Shown here: piece by piece, positions 7,338 to 14,674 of the stretch
Layout of the letters: the number at the start of each line of letters is the position of its first letter
How positions within the stretch are numbered: position 1 is the stretch's first letter
DNA from: JAZDOH01 sp043798815
GTDB taxonomy: Bacteria; Patescibacteriota; Gracilibacteria; UM-FILTER-43-11
Assembly: GCA_043798815.1 (NCBI GenBank)
Contig: JAZDOH010000102.1
Location: 1 to 16,670, forward strand
DNA: 16,670 bases
Direction: 5' to 3'
Translations under genes and position numbers: made by a program
The notes under the pieces: model-generated
Database searches by the model: none
What the model saw: the letters and a program-made list of their open reading frames with translations, nothing else
What the model was told of the DNA's origin: nothing

Positions 7338-7344
7338 TATAATA
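7338..7344 (+). promoter_or_regulatory. Shared divergent -10 (GTATAATAC)
   Basis: TATAAT at 7338-7343 on the plus strand predicts a start near 7350, only ~3 bases before ATG 7353. The minus strand reads TATTAT from 7344 to 7339, giving a ~12 base leader to the ligase gene at 7320. The near-palindrome lies in a gap of only 32 bases, so both genes must use this DNA unless they are read through from elsewhere. No good -35 is visible. Confidence 0.6.
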
Positions 7345-7352
7345 CTCCCGTC

Positions 7353-8090
7353 ATGCAAATCGATCGGAAAACATGTCAGGCGGAGCTGGAAAAATACGGA
7401 CTCATTCCTAAAAAGTATCATGGGCAGGTTTTTACCGTGGATGGAGAGCTGATTGATCAATTTATTGATACAGTAAAGAGTCTTTACCGCCCAGGGACAA
7501 AGATTGTGGAAATTGGCGCTGGATTGGGTTACATAAGCCAAAAACTCGCAGAAAATTTTGATGATATTGATTGCCTGGAGATCGATGAAAACATGATTTC
7601 CATACTGAACAAAAAATTTGAACGATTTAAGAACACAAAAATTATTCAAGAAGACATTTTAAACTACAATACCTCCTCTCAAGAGTACCTACTGGTCGGC
7701 AATATTCCTTTTCATATTTCAGGTCGTCTTTATCGACGATTTATGTCCGAAGAAAAACACAAACCTTATGGCATGGTTTTTATCACAGACAAACAATATG
7801 CGAACACCCTAATGGGCCAACCTCCTCGTTGCTACCGCGTCAGTTTGCAGGCTCAAGCTTACGGTGATATTAAAATCGTAGCGGATGTGCCGCCTAGCGC
7901 CTGTTATCCCGAGCCTAAAGTGATGAGCTGCATCATGAAAATCACCCGCAACTCAACTCCCCTGCCCAAAAACTTCTGGAAGGTGGTAAATTACCACTTT
8001 GAAAACTTTCCAACCAAAGAGATAAAAAGCCCAAAAACAATGAACCTTCAAGGTTGGATTAAGTTGGCCGCGAGCGAGCCGGGATTTTGA
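7353..8090 (+). CDS. KsgA/Erm-type rRNA adenine N6-methyltransferase
   Basis: 245 aa from ATG 7353. Rossmann-type SAM-binding motifs are present: GQVFTVDGELIDQFI (24-38, replacing the family's GQNFLxD), IVEIGAGLGYISQKLAE (51-67, motif I), LEID (75-78), QEDILNY (99-105) and VGNIPFHISGRLYRR (115-129), whose NIPF is the catalytic motif IV (NLPY in KsgA, NIPF or NIPY in many Erm). VPPSACYPEPKVMSCIMKI follows. KsgA dimethylates two 16S adenines near the 3' end; Erm methylates A2058 of 23S rRNA. NIPF and the VGNIPFHIS context lean slightly to Erm, so I give no gene symbol. The C-terminal domain after residue ~200 is short and ends ASEPGF, within a palindrome (8076-8183). The gene is more AT-rich than its neighbours and has a near-leaderless promoter. 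Confidence 0.8.
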   Translation: MQIDRKTCQAELEKYGLIPKKYHGQVFTVDGELIDQFIDTVKSLYRPGTKIVEIGAGLGYISQKLAENFDDIDCLEIDENMISILNKKFERFKNTKIIQEDILNYNTSSQEYLLVGNIPFHISGRLYRRFMSEEKHKPYGMVFITDKQYANTLMGQPPRCYRVSLQAQAYGDIKIVADVPPSACYPEPKVMSCIMKITRNSTPLPKNFWKVVNYHFENFPTKEIKSPKTMNLQGWIKLAASEPGF

Positions 8091-8183
8091 ATTTTCGCAG
8101 CGGAGATGTTTGAGGAGGTCCGGTGACCACCGGACCGACGAGTTTCGACGCAAAAAAATTCAAGAACCAGCGAGCGACCTTAA
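8076..8183. repeat. Imperfect palindromic element between convergent genes
   Basis: The left arm (about 8076-8106: GCGAGCCGGGATTTTGAATT, then TTCGCAGCG) and the right arm (about 8139-8177: CGCAAAAAAATTCAAGAACC, then AGCGAGCG) are imperfect inverted copies around a perfect 8 bp hairpin, GGTCCGGT (8117-8124) and ACCGGACC (8129-8136) with loop GACC. It lies between two convergent genes, includes the last codons of the methyltransferase and reaches the end of ssb. It could act as a transcript-end hairpin for both, though no T-tract follows the central stem. The shape suggests a dispersed intergenic repeat. Confidence 0.6.
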
Positions 8184-9010
8184 AACGGCAAATCTTCCGG
8201 CTTAATTTCACTCTCGTAATTGATCGCTGGCACAGAGGTTGGATTTTCAGGAATGACCTGACCAAGGGTCACATTGGTTTGCGCGATCAGATCGGGGCCG
8301 CCCAATTCTTCATCGTGAACTCCTAAAGCCAGGCAACGATCGGCGATGATTTCCGTAGCATAGCGTTTTTGGCCTTCGGGTGTTTCCCAACTGCGGGTTT
8401 GCAGACGTCCGGCCACATAAACTTTGCGGCCTTTTTTGAGGGATGAGGCGATATCTTTTGCGAGCGCGCCCCAAGCGACGACGTTGTGAAATTCGGTTTT
8501 TTCCTGCTCCTGGCCCGAACGATCCTTCCAACTGTAATTGGTGGCCACTCCGAAATTCACCACGGAATCCCCGTTGGGAGTTTGCCGCAGTTCAGGATCG
8601 CGGGTAGCATTGCCCACCACTTCAGCCTGATTTAAACCGCCGGAAATCTTGGAACCAGAGGGCAAAGCGGGATGTTCCATCTTAGAATCAAGCATAATGA
8701 GCTCATCCGCTGTGACGCGGGTTTTGTAGCGTTTTTGACCCTGTTGATCCTGCCATTCATCGGTTTGAATGCGGCCGGAAACATAAACCTGGCTCCCCTT
8801 CTTTAAATACCGGCCGGCAATGTCTGCCAAACCGCGCCACACTACCACGTTGTGATAAGACGTGCTGAGCTGGGGCTGACCGGCGGTGTTAGTAAAAGCG
8901 ACACGAGTCATTACGTTCAAATCCCCCACCGTTTGTCCGGCAGGAGTTTGGCGTATTTCTGGAGCAACCGTAAGGTGGCCGATGATTTGGGCGCGATTGA
9001 GTGCGTACAT
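8180..9010 (-). CDS. ssb: Single-stranded DNA-binding protein with two OB folds in one chain
   Basis: 276 aa, about 1.6 times the usual SSB length, with two tandem OB domains. Domain 1 (~1-108): MYALNRAQIIGHLTVAPEIR, YHNVVVWRGLADIAGRYLKKGSQVYVSGRIQT, RYKTRVTADELIML. Domain 2 (~126-230): LNQAEVVGNATRDPELRQTP, EFHNVVAWGALAKDIASSLKKGRKVYVAGRLQT, RYATEIIADRCLAL. The C-terminus IKPEDLPF is a variant of the DDIPF tip that recruits repair and replication proteins. Such two-domain SSBs, as in Deinococcus and Thermus, work as homodimers with four OB folds. The first domain keeps the canonical pattern, so both probably bind DNA. The gene is monocistronic here; a weak TTGCCT-17-TATCTT promoter lies upstream (9041-9069). 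No Shine-Dalgarno sequence is seen. Confidence 0.95.
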   Translation of the reverse strand: MYALNRAQIIGHLTVAPEIRQTPAGQTVGDLNVMTRVAFTNTAGQPQLSTSYHNVVVWRGLADIAGRYLKKGSQVYVSGRIQTDEWQDQQGQKRYKTRVTADELIMLDSKMEHPALPSGSKISGGLNQAEVVGNATRDPELRQTPNGDSVVNFGVATNYSWKDRSGQEQEKTEFHNVVAWGALAKDIASSLKKGRKVYVAGRLQTRSWETPEGQKRYATEIIADRCLALGVHDEELGGPDLIAQTNVTLGQVIPENPTSVPAINYESEIKPEDLPF

Positions 9011-9040
9011 GTTGTTGGATTTAAGGACTAAAGTAAAAAA

Positions 9041-9069
9041 AAGATACCGTTTCCACGCGTAAAAGGCAA
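9041..9069 (-). promoter_or_regulatory. Candidate ssb promoter
   Basis: Minus strand TTGCCT (9064-9069), 17-base spacer, TATCTT (9041-9046). The predicted start is near 9034, with a ~24 base leader. The match is moderate. Confidence 0.4.
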
Positions 9070-9078
9070 ATCAAATGT

Positions 9079-9107
9079 TTGACCATAATTTTAAAATATG
9101 TTATAAT
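9079..9107 (+). promoter_or_regulatory. Promoter for the 9134 membrane protein
   Basis: TTGACC (9079-9084), 17-base spacer, TATAAT (9102-9107) preceded by TGT, an extended -10. The predicted start is near 9114, with a ~20 base leader and no Shine-Dalgarno sequence. Confidence 0.75.
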
Positions 9108-9133
9108 ATAAAAAAGTCGATAAAACAAATCTC

Positions 9134-9799
9134 ATGCTTCAAATGCTCTTGTTCATAGGCCTAACGGTTTTCATCGTAAGCGGCATCAGCGCCCTGGCGC
9201 GCGTTAAAAAGGTGCACATGGGAACGCTATTGGGTTTGTTTGCGCTTGGAATGGCTTTTTCTACTCCTTTTCTACTCGTGGAACATTGGGGGGAGCATTT
9301 CAAATTTTACGTGGTGATTATTGCGTTCCTCACAATTGAATTTTCATTGTTAGTCCTGGAGCATCACGTGAAGTTTTTGCATGATTTGATTCACCACAAC
9401 GTACGACACTTGCGAATCGTGAGCTTCATCGTGATAGGAGTCGGCTTTACCTACACTGAAGTCGCTTACGCCCTCCTCAATCACGTCGCGGGAGAAGGAG
9501 GTCTTGCGACTCAACTTATTTTTAGGACAACATTCGGTGTGTTCATTCACACTGTGCTTACATCGCTTTCTTCACTCTCTAGCGCTGGAGCCGCTCTCGC
9601 CGAAAATGCCCTGGAAGAGGTCTTCCGGTTTTTAAACTATTACGGGCGTATTGCTTTTTTGAGCTTTGCTCATTATTTGTACATTTTTTTCAGCGAAAAA
9701 AACTCCCTGTTCATCTTGCCATTTATCACGTTCAACTTGGTATGCTTTTTTTGGGCAAAAAGGTATTTGGATAAAAAGCGTGGTGCACTTCCTAGCTAA
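9134..9799 (+). CDS. Unknown polytopic membrane protein, possibly distantly PrsW-like
   Basis: 221 aa, about seven hydrophobic segments (roughly 3-22, 30-49, 57-76, 94-116, 127-148, 168-187 and 190-208). I do not recognise it with certainty. GVGFTYTEVAYALL (102-115, with Glu109) followed by RTTFGVFIHTVLTSL (131-145, with Arg131 and His139) recalls the En..Y and R...H..T pattern of PrsW-type intramembrane proteases. The first PrsW motif (EExxK) is not convincing: the candidate is LEHHVK at 75-80. A His-rich stretch (LEHHVKFLHDLIHHNVRH) lies between helices 3 and 4. It has a strong promoter of its own and ends just before the 5S rRNA on the opposite strand. A membrane protease role is a low-confidence guess. 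Confidence 0.75.
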   Translation: MLQMLLFIGLTVFIVSGISALARVKKVHMGTLLGLFALGMAFSTPFLLVEHWGEHFKFYVVIIAFLTIEFSLLVLEHHVKFLHDLIHHNVRHLRIVSFIVIGVGFTYTEVAYALLNHVAGEGGLATQLIFRTTFGVFIHTVLTSLSSLSSAGAALAENALEEVFRFLNYYGRIAFLSFAHYLYIFFSEKNSLFILPFITFNLVCFFWAKRYLDKKRGALPS

Positions 9800-9804
9800 C
9801 GAAG

Positions 9805-9820
9805 AAATGCGTCAAACGCA
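9805..9820 (-). terminator. Weak terminator-like hairpin after 5S rRNA
   Basis: On the minus strand TGCGT (9816-9820), loop TTG and ACGCA (9808-9812) form a 5 bp stem followed by TTTCTTCG. It lies ~20 bases past the 5S 3' end and may end the rRNA transcript, though it is short and its U-tract is weak. Confidence 0.35.
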
Positions 9821-9827
9821 GTATTTT

Positions 9828-9969
9828 ATCAAGACAAGGTCCTGGCGTCGTCCTACTCTACCACCCCCCAAAGAGGGAAGTACCATTGGCGAAGAGCGGC
9901 TTAACTTCTGTGTTCGGGATGGGAACAGGTGTGACACGCTCTCTATAAACGCCAAGACGCTGTCTTGAT
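9828..9969 (-). repeat. Precursor processing stem around 5S rRNA
   Basis: Plus-strand arms ATCAAGACA (9828-9836) and TGTCTTGAT (9961-9969) are perfect inverted repeats bracketing the 5S gene, with 2 bases between each arm and the mature ends. In the pre-rRNA they would form a 9 bp helix, a natural RNase target for releasing 5S. Confidence 0.7.
9839..9958 (-). rRNA. rrf: 5S ribosomal RNA
   Basis: About 120 nt. The minus strand contains the conserved CCCATCCCGAACACAGAAGT and the AATGGTACTTCC and GTAGAGTAGGACG regions of bacterial 5S rRNA. The terminal helix GUCUUGGCGU with ACGCCAGGAC (10 pairs) defines the ends. A further 9 bp perfect precursor stem lies outside it: ATCAAGACA at 9828-9836 on the plus strand and TGTCTTGAT at 9961-9969. 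It follows the 23S gene by about 50 bases in the same transcript. Ends are from pairing and good to a few bases. Confidence 0.95.
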
Positions 9970-10126
9970 TTATTAGCATAAACTGCCAGTCAAAGCTCAT
10001 TGAATTAGATAAAAAGTCAATCGGTCGGTTAGTACATCTCGGCTCCACCCCTCGCGGGGCTTCCACCTGATGCCTATCAAAGAAGTAGTCTACTTCAGAC
10101 CTAATGGGGAAAATTGTCTTGGGGAT

Positions 10127-10158
<32 letters not shown>

Positions 10159-10218
10159 GCAACCCAACATAGCTACCCTGCAATGCCGCTGACGCGACAA
10201 CAGGTACACCAGAGGTTG

Positions 10219-10249
<31 letters not shown>

Positions 10250-10286
10250 ACACCCTCAATTTTCCTTCAACTACGACAGGTAGAGG

Positions 10287-10319
<33 letters not shown>

Positions 10320-10320
10320 A

Positions 10321-10358
<38 letters not shown>

Positions 10359-10365
10359 GCTTCTC

Positions 10366-10406
<41 letters not shown>

Positions 10407-10948
10407 AGGCCGTCGCTGTGGGCGCTTGGGCCTGATCAGCCTGTTATCCCTAGAGTAACTTTTATCCGTTGAGCGACACCCCACCCACGTGGTCGACCCG
10501 TTAATTAAAACAAGTCAAGGTGCCGGATCACTTTCGCCTGCTTTCGCACCTGCTCGGGTTGTAGCCCTCACAGTCAAGCCCGCTTATGCGAATACACGAT
10601 CGGCTTGATTTCCATCCAAGCCTAGCGGACCATTGCGCGCCTCCGTTACATTTTAGGAGGCAACCGCCCCAGTTAAACTACCTACCAAACACGGTTCTCG
10701 CCCCTGATAATGAGGCAAGTTAGAATCAAAATAAATCCAGAGTGGTATTTCAACGTTGACTCCACTCCGGCTAGCGCCGGAGCTTCAAAGTCTCCCACCT
10801 ATCCTACACAAGAGCCATCTCGATTCAATGTCAAGCTGTAGTAAAGCTTCATAGGGTCTTTTCGCCTTGCCGTAGTTAATCGGCATTTTTACCGATACTG
10901 CAATTTCACCGAGTCTAGCGTTGAGACAGTCTCCAGAGAGTTGTACCA

Positions 10949-11023
<75 letters not shown>

Positions 11024-11870
11024 AGGGCTTGGATTCAGGGCGTAAACCCCTCCTCGTGACCTTCTGGCACTGGGCAGGCATCAGCCCCTATACTTCACCT
11101 TACGGTTTAGCAGAGACCTGTGTTTTTGATAAACAGTCGCCTGGAGTCTTTCGCTGCGGGTCCGGTAAACCGGACCAGTCCTTATCCCGAAGTTACGGAC
11201 GCTTTTTTGCCGAGTTCCTTAACGCTAGTTTTCTCGATCACCTTAGAATTCTCATCCCGCCCACCTGCGTTGGTTTATGGTACGGTCGGCTCTGTGCCTC
11301 GCTAGAAGATTTTCTTGTCAGCTTGGGTCACGGGAATCACCCACCTTGCGGCGGGCATTTTGCATTGTGTATCAGGTGTGACTCCGCGCGGATTTACCTA
11401 CGCGAATAAACCCTCAACACTTGCACCTACCATGTTCAATGGGTAGGCCCCCATTACCATGCTGCGTCCCTCCTTTGCTAGCTCGCTCTGTCTAGTCCCA
11501 ACTTCAGAGATAAACTTGCGTCTACCTCAAAAGGATCGGGCATTCGACAAAGTCCGCTTGGGCGGCACAAAACCGGTACAGGAATATTAACCTGTTATCC
11601 ATCGGCTACGCTTTTCAGCCTCGCCTTAGGACCGACTAACCCCACGTCGATTATCGTTGCGTGGGAAACCTTGGGCTTTCGGTGTGCTGATTTTTCATCA
11701 GCATTCAAGTTACTCATGCCAACATTTTCACTTCCTGTCACTCCATCGAACCTTACGGTACGACTTCATTGCAGACAGGAACGCTCCTCTACCACGTCAT
11801 CGATAAAATCGATGACATTCGCTGCTTCGGTTATAAGTTTGAGCCCCGTTGTATTTTCGGCGCGAGATCG

Positions 11871-11888
11871 CCCCCGACAAGTCGGGGA
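11871..11888 (-). other. Extra hairpin in 23S, probably an extended helix 45
   Basis: The stem CCCCGAC (11872-11878) with GTCGGGG (11881-11887) has no counterpart in E. coli 23S between CACUGGUC and CGGAAGAU; I count 32 bases here against 13. Helix 45 is a known site for intervening sequences in other bacteria. Placement is by eye. Confidence 0.55.
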
Positions 11889-12348
11889 ATAGACCAGTGA
11901 GCTGTTACGCACTCTTTAAAGGAATGGCTGCTTCTAAGCCAACCTCCTGGTTGTTTGAGCAATCTTACATCCTTTGCCACTTAACTTATATTGGGGACCT
12001 TAGCAGACGATCTGGGCTGTTTCCCTTGCGACGATGGCACTTGGCTGTCACCGTCTGACTCCCGAGATAAATTTGTCGGTATTCGAAGTTTATTAAGGTT
12101 TGGTAGACTTATTTCGCCCCCTAGCCTTTATAGCGCTCTACCTCCAACAAACAATGACTCGAGGCTAGCCCTAAAGCTATTTCGAGGAGAACCAGCTATC
12201 TCCGGGTTCGATTGGCATTTCACCCCTATCCACAGGTCATCGCAGAATCTTGCAACATTCACGCGTTCGGCCCTCCCCCGCCATTTACGGCGGGTTCAGC
12301 CTGCCCATGGATAGCTCACCCGGTTTCGGGTATAGTGCATCGGACTGA

Positions 12349-12898
12349 CTAGTGACTACATTCTGACCGCCACGATTTTCAAGGATTAGGCTGCGACGGC
12401 AACCTTGGCGACCTTGTCGGTCTTTTTAGAGTCTTGATTCTCTAAAATAGATTCATTCAGCTTATAAAGCTGTTTGCTGCAGATCTCATACTCCTCGTAA
12501 AAGCGTTGATACGCTTTGTCTGGGAGCAGATCGAGATCATGCAAGAAATCCAGATCCATTTGAATGGTTCGGATCACATCCCTCGCCCGGAAATTGAAGA
12601 ATCGTTTGGCTCGCGCAGTCCTTTGGGAAAAGGATTCCGCAATGTTGGCCAGAACGCTCCGGACGGAGGTTTCAAGCTGATGGCGCAGATGAGGCGCCAG
12701 TTTGGGTAGATCTTCCATCGTGTGATGGAGATCCACGGCCACTTTGTAGGCCCGTTGATAAACATTTAAATCTTTGTAACTCATAATAATTCAGGTTAAT
12801 ACTAAAATTCTTAATAAAAAATTGGAAACCTTTGGAAATCGCTACAGAGCGATAGGCTCAGAGGTTTTACAAAGTGGCGATCAGAATGTAGTCACTAG
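12349..12898 (-). mobile_element. 23S rRNA intervening sequence (IVS) with a 24 bp terminal inverted repeat
   Basis: Conserved 23S sequence (…GACTGA to the left, AACGCGCTATTCGC to the right) is interrupted by ~550 bp that has no place in the rRNA. Its ends are 24-base inverted repeats (12349-12372 and 12875-12898) matching at 23 of 24 positions, the exception giving a G-U pair, both ending in CTAG. In the transcript they form a long helix typical of IVSs that RNase III cuts out, leaving fragmented 23S. By my alignment the site is near E. coli position ~650 (domain II), not helix 25 or 45, the best-known IVS sites. It carries the IVP gene in sense orientation. A small internal hairpin (AAACCT 12826-12831 with AGGTTT 12862-12867, enclosing ATCGCT and AGCGAT) lies between the 5' repeat and the gene. 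I see no group I or II core. Confidence 0.9.
12386..12784 (-). CDS. Four-helix-bundle 23S intervening-sequence protein (IVP)
   Basis: 132 aa starting at ATG 12784, wholly inside the 23S insertion and on the rRNA strand. It follows the 23S IVP / four helix bundle family: SYKDLNVYQRAYKVAVDLHH (2-21), HLRHQLETSVRSVLANIAESFSQ (32-54; the NIAE motif is diagnostic), RFFNFRARDVIRTIQMDLDFLHDLDLL (61-87) and a last helix YQRFYEEYEICSKQLYKLNESIL (91-113). A Lys/Asp/Ala-rich tail follows. The family is found within 23S IVSs of Leptospira, Coxiella and other bacteria, and as free genes; its function is unknown, with a structural or RNA-related role suspected. Family members are usually ~115-125 aa, so this one is complete with a longer tail. 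No Shine-Dalgarno sequence is seen; how an mRNA is made from an rRNA precursor is unclear. Confidence 0.92.
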   Translation of the reverse strand: MSYKDLNVYQRAYKVAVDLHHTMEDLPKLAPHLRHQLETSVRSVLANIAESFSQRTARAKRFFNFRARDVIRTIQMDLDFLHDLDLLPDKAYQRFYEEYEICSKQLYKLNESILENQDSKKTDKVAKVAVAA

Positions 12899-13670
12899 AA
12901 CGCGCTATTCGCACTCGCTTTCGCTACGGCTCCGGGTTTTAACTCCCTTAGCCTTGCCCGATACAGCTAACTCGTTGGCTCGTTCTACAAAAAGCACATG
13001 GTCACCCCAACTTGCGTCGGAGCTCCCATTCTTTAAAGGCATATAATTTCAGAGTCTATTTCATCCCCCTGTTCGGGGTGCTTTTCACCTTTCCCTCACG
13101 GTACTAGTCCGCTATCGATCACTTTGCCTATTTAGCCTTGGAAGGTGGTCCTCCCAGGTTCAGGCCAGATTTCACGTGTCCGACCCTACTCAGGAACATC
13201 CTAGGACTGATTATTGATTTTGCTTACGGGACTATTACCCTCTGTGGTGGTCCTTTCCAGGTTCCTTCAACTATCAAAATCAGATCCATGTTGGAGTCCT
13301 ACAACCCTCCGCCGAAGCGGAGTTTGGGCTGCTCCCCGTTCGCTCGCCGCTACTAAGGGAATCTCAATTGATTTCTTTTCCTTGGGTACTAAGATGTTTC
13401 AGTTCTCCAAGTATCCTCTTCCCAACCTATGAATTCAGTTGGGAGTCTCCAATCATAACATCGGAGGGGTTTCCCCATTCGGAGATCTCCGGGTCAAAGC
13501 CTGCTTAACGGCTCACCGAAGCTTATCGCAGTTATCCGCGTCCTTCATCGGAGCAAAGTGTCAGGGCATCCATTATATGCCTCAATGTAACTTGATATCT
13601 TATTCAATGAACATTTAACTAGCAATTGCTGCTAATAAATGTGCTGCTATCTTTACTAATGACTAACCGG

Positions 13671-13685
13671 TGTTTTAAAGGAGCA
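13671..13685 (-). promoter_or_regulatory. boxA-like rRNA antitermination site
   Basis: The minus strand reads TGCTCCTTTAAAACA, close to the bacterial boxA consensus TGCTCTTTAACA. It lies about 75 bases upstream of the 23S 5' end, where Nus-factor antitermination sites occur in rRNA leaders. Match by eye with two extra bases. Confidence 0.6.
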
Positions 13686-13697
13686 GGTGTGCGGAGT

Positions 13698-13727
13698 AAA
13701 AAAAAGAGTGGCTTCACGCACACTCTT
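13698..13727 (-). terminator. Hairpin with T8 tract in the 23S leader
   Basis: Minus strand AAGAGTG (13727-13721), a 10-base loop, CACTCTT (13710-13704), running into eight T (13705-13698): a textbook intrinsic terminator. GTGTGCG (13723-13717) can instead pair with CGCACAC (13693-13687), which would break this stem. It may end an upstream transcript or act as an attenuator. Confidence 0.6.
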
Positions 13728-13875
13728 AAGGTCTTTATAGGATCCCGCGGCGACGGGATAAAAACATCAAGAGTATTCGTGAGGCAAAATGAGCATAAAT
13801 GGGATCGAACGAAAGTTAAAGATTAAGTCACTAAAAGATCTTCCCACTTCCCATATTCACCTTAAAAGCTCATCT

Positions 13876-13903
13876 ATATTATTTATTATCCAAGGAAAGT
13901 CAA
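13876..13903 (-). promoter_or_regulatory. Probable 23S-5S promoter
   Basis: Minus strand TTGACT (13898-13903), 16-base spacer, TAATAT (13876-13881). It is the best sigma70-type match between the 13951 gene and 23S. Its transcript would have a ~270 base leader and pass the hairpin/T-tract and boxA. Confidence 0.5.
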
Positions 13904-13950
13904 GAAAATTGTTGAAGTTTTTTTGATTCCCCCGTTTAACGGGGGAAAAA

Positions 13951-14196
13951 TCACTTGACCGAACCAAAAAACGATTTTAAAAATCCTCCAAACAAAAAAT
14001 CCATGGCACCAGTCATGATGGTGAGTGAAAGGAAAAAAAGGAAGAGGGCAAAAAAGAGCAAAAACGTATAGGTGCCTCCGGGGCCAAAATACCGCTCAGC
14101 CCATTCCACCTGTCCCATAAAGTGCTTGATGGGGGCACGGTAAATAATGATGAGAAAACTGCCGATGATGCCGATGATACCCACAACTATTTGCAT
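13951..14196 (-). CDS. Small two-helix membrane protein, unknown
   Basis: 81 aa from ATG 14196 (a GTG at 14226 would add ten residues, but the promoter candidate at 14206-14214 lies within that extension). Two transmembrane helices, about 2-18 (VVGIIGIIGSFLIIIY) and 43-66 (TYTFLLFFALFLFFLSLTIM), with a loop containing WAERYFGPGGTYT, a pattern I associate with small conserved membrane proteins of Patescibacteria. The C-terminus (GGFLKSFFGSVK) is basic. No function can be assigned. It is read toward the 23S gene but separated from it by a new promoter and a terminator-like hairpin. Confidence 0.7.
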   Translation of the reverse strand: MQIVVGIIGIIGSFLIIIYRAPIKHFMGQVEWAERYFGPGGTYTFLLFFALFLFFLSLTIMTGAMDFLFGGFLKSFFGSVK

Positions 14197-14205
14197 AACA
14201 ATTTC

Positions 14206-14214
14206 ATTGTACCA
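14206..14214 (-). promoter_or_regulatory. Extended -10 for the 13951 gene (near-leaderless)
   Basis: The minus strand reads TGG-TACAAT ending at 14206. The predicted start is near 14199, about 3 bases before ATG 14196. No good -35. Confidence 0.5.
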
Positions 14215-14248
14215 GATTCGCTTCACTGCTAAAATAAATTTAACAATT

Positions 14249-14254
14249 TATAAT
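14249..14254 (+). promoter_or_regulatory. -10 box for the 14273 gene
   Basis: TATAAT followed by A, 18 bases before ATG 14273; predicted start near 14261. No clear -35. Confidence 0.5.
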
Positions 14255-14272
14255 ATAAACACAAAAAACATT

Positions 14273-14659
14273 ATGGAAAATGCCTTACCTATTGCAGCCA
14301 TCATGGGTCCCATTTATTTGGTGTTCGGTCTATCAGTGCTTTTTTACGTTCCTTCCTGGCTCAAAATCACCAAAAACTGGGCAGACAATCATTATGTACT
14401 CTTGCCTTGGGCGTTCACGAGTTTGGTTCTTGGGCTGACCGTGACGAACTTATATAACGTGTGGAATTGGGACGTGTGGCTGATTGTGACAGTAACAGGC
14501 TGGCTCTTGCTTTTAAAACCCGTGTTTTATCTGCTTGCCCCCGGTGATTGGACAAAAAAATGCGTTCACCATTGCGCGACTACCAATTGGATGTATTTTT
14601 GGAGCCTGGTGATGATCGTAGCCGGCGCCGTTCTGAGTTATTACGTGTATTTAGTATAA
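14273..14659 (+). CDS. Small four-helix membrane protein, unknown
   Basis: 128 aa from ATG 14273; the frame is open upstream but that part overlaps the divergent gene and lies before the -10 box. Four hydrophobic segments (about 6-26, 42-62, 69-89 and 106-127), rich in Trp and Tyr (for example NLYNVWNWDVWLIV), with short loops holding KITKNWADNHYV and APGDWTKKCVHHCATTNWMY. The CVHHC pattern has two Cys and two His facing one side and could bind a metal or form a disulfide, but this is only suggestive. I do not recognise the family. A strong terminator follows 15 bases after the stop. Confidence 0.75.
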   Translation: MENALPIAAIMGPIYLVFGLSVLFYVPSWLKITKNWADNHYVLLPWAFTSLVLGLTVTNLYNVWNWDVWLIVTVTGWLLLLKPVFYLLAPGDWTKKCVHHCATTNWMYFWSLVMIVAGAVLSYYVYLV

Positions 14660-14674
14660 GTGCCTTTGCTCCTT

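Larger units (their letters stand above)
13601..13950 (-). other. 23S leader and upstream region, no protein gene
   Basis: This ~350 bp holds no 16S, tRNA or credible protein gene. From right to left it has a GC-rich hairpin (TTCCCCCG 13927-13934 with CGGGGGAA 13940-13947), the probable rRNA promoter (13876-13903), a small hairpin ATCCCG/CGGGAT near 13741-13758, a hairpin with T-tract (13698-13727), a boxA-like element (13671-13685), two copies of TAGCAGCA or similar near 13633-13656, the palindrome AGCAATTGCT (13621-13630) and the 23S precursor stem. Confidence 0.6.

Noticed and set aside
12349..12898. Group I or II self-splicing intron in 23S
   Set aside because: No intron core or homing nuclease; the terminal inverted repeats and IVP gene fit an IVS.
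13927..13947. GC hairpin as terminator of the 13951 gene
   Set aside because: On the minus strand the stem is followed by AATCAAAA, not a T-tract.
13601..13950. tRNA in the 23S leader
   Set aside because: No cloverleaf with a T-loop GTTCGAA and acceptor stem found.
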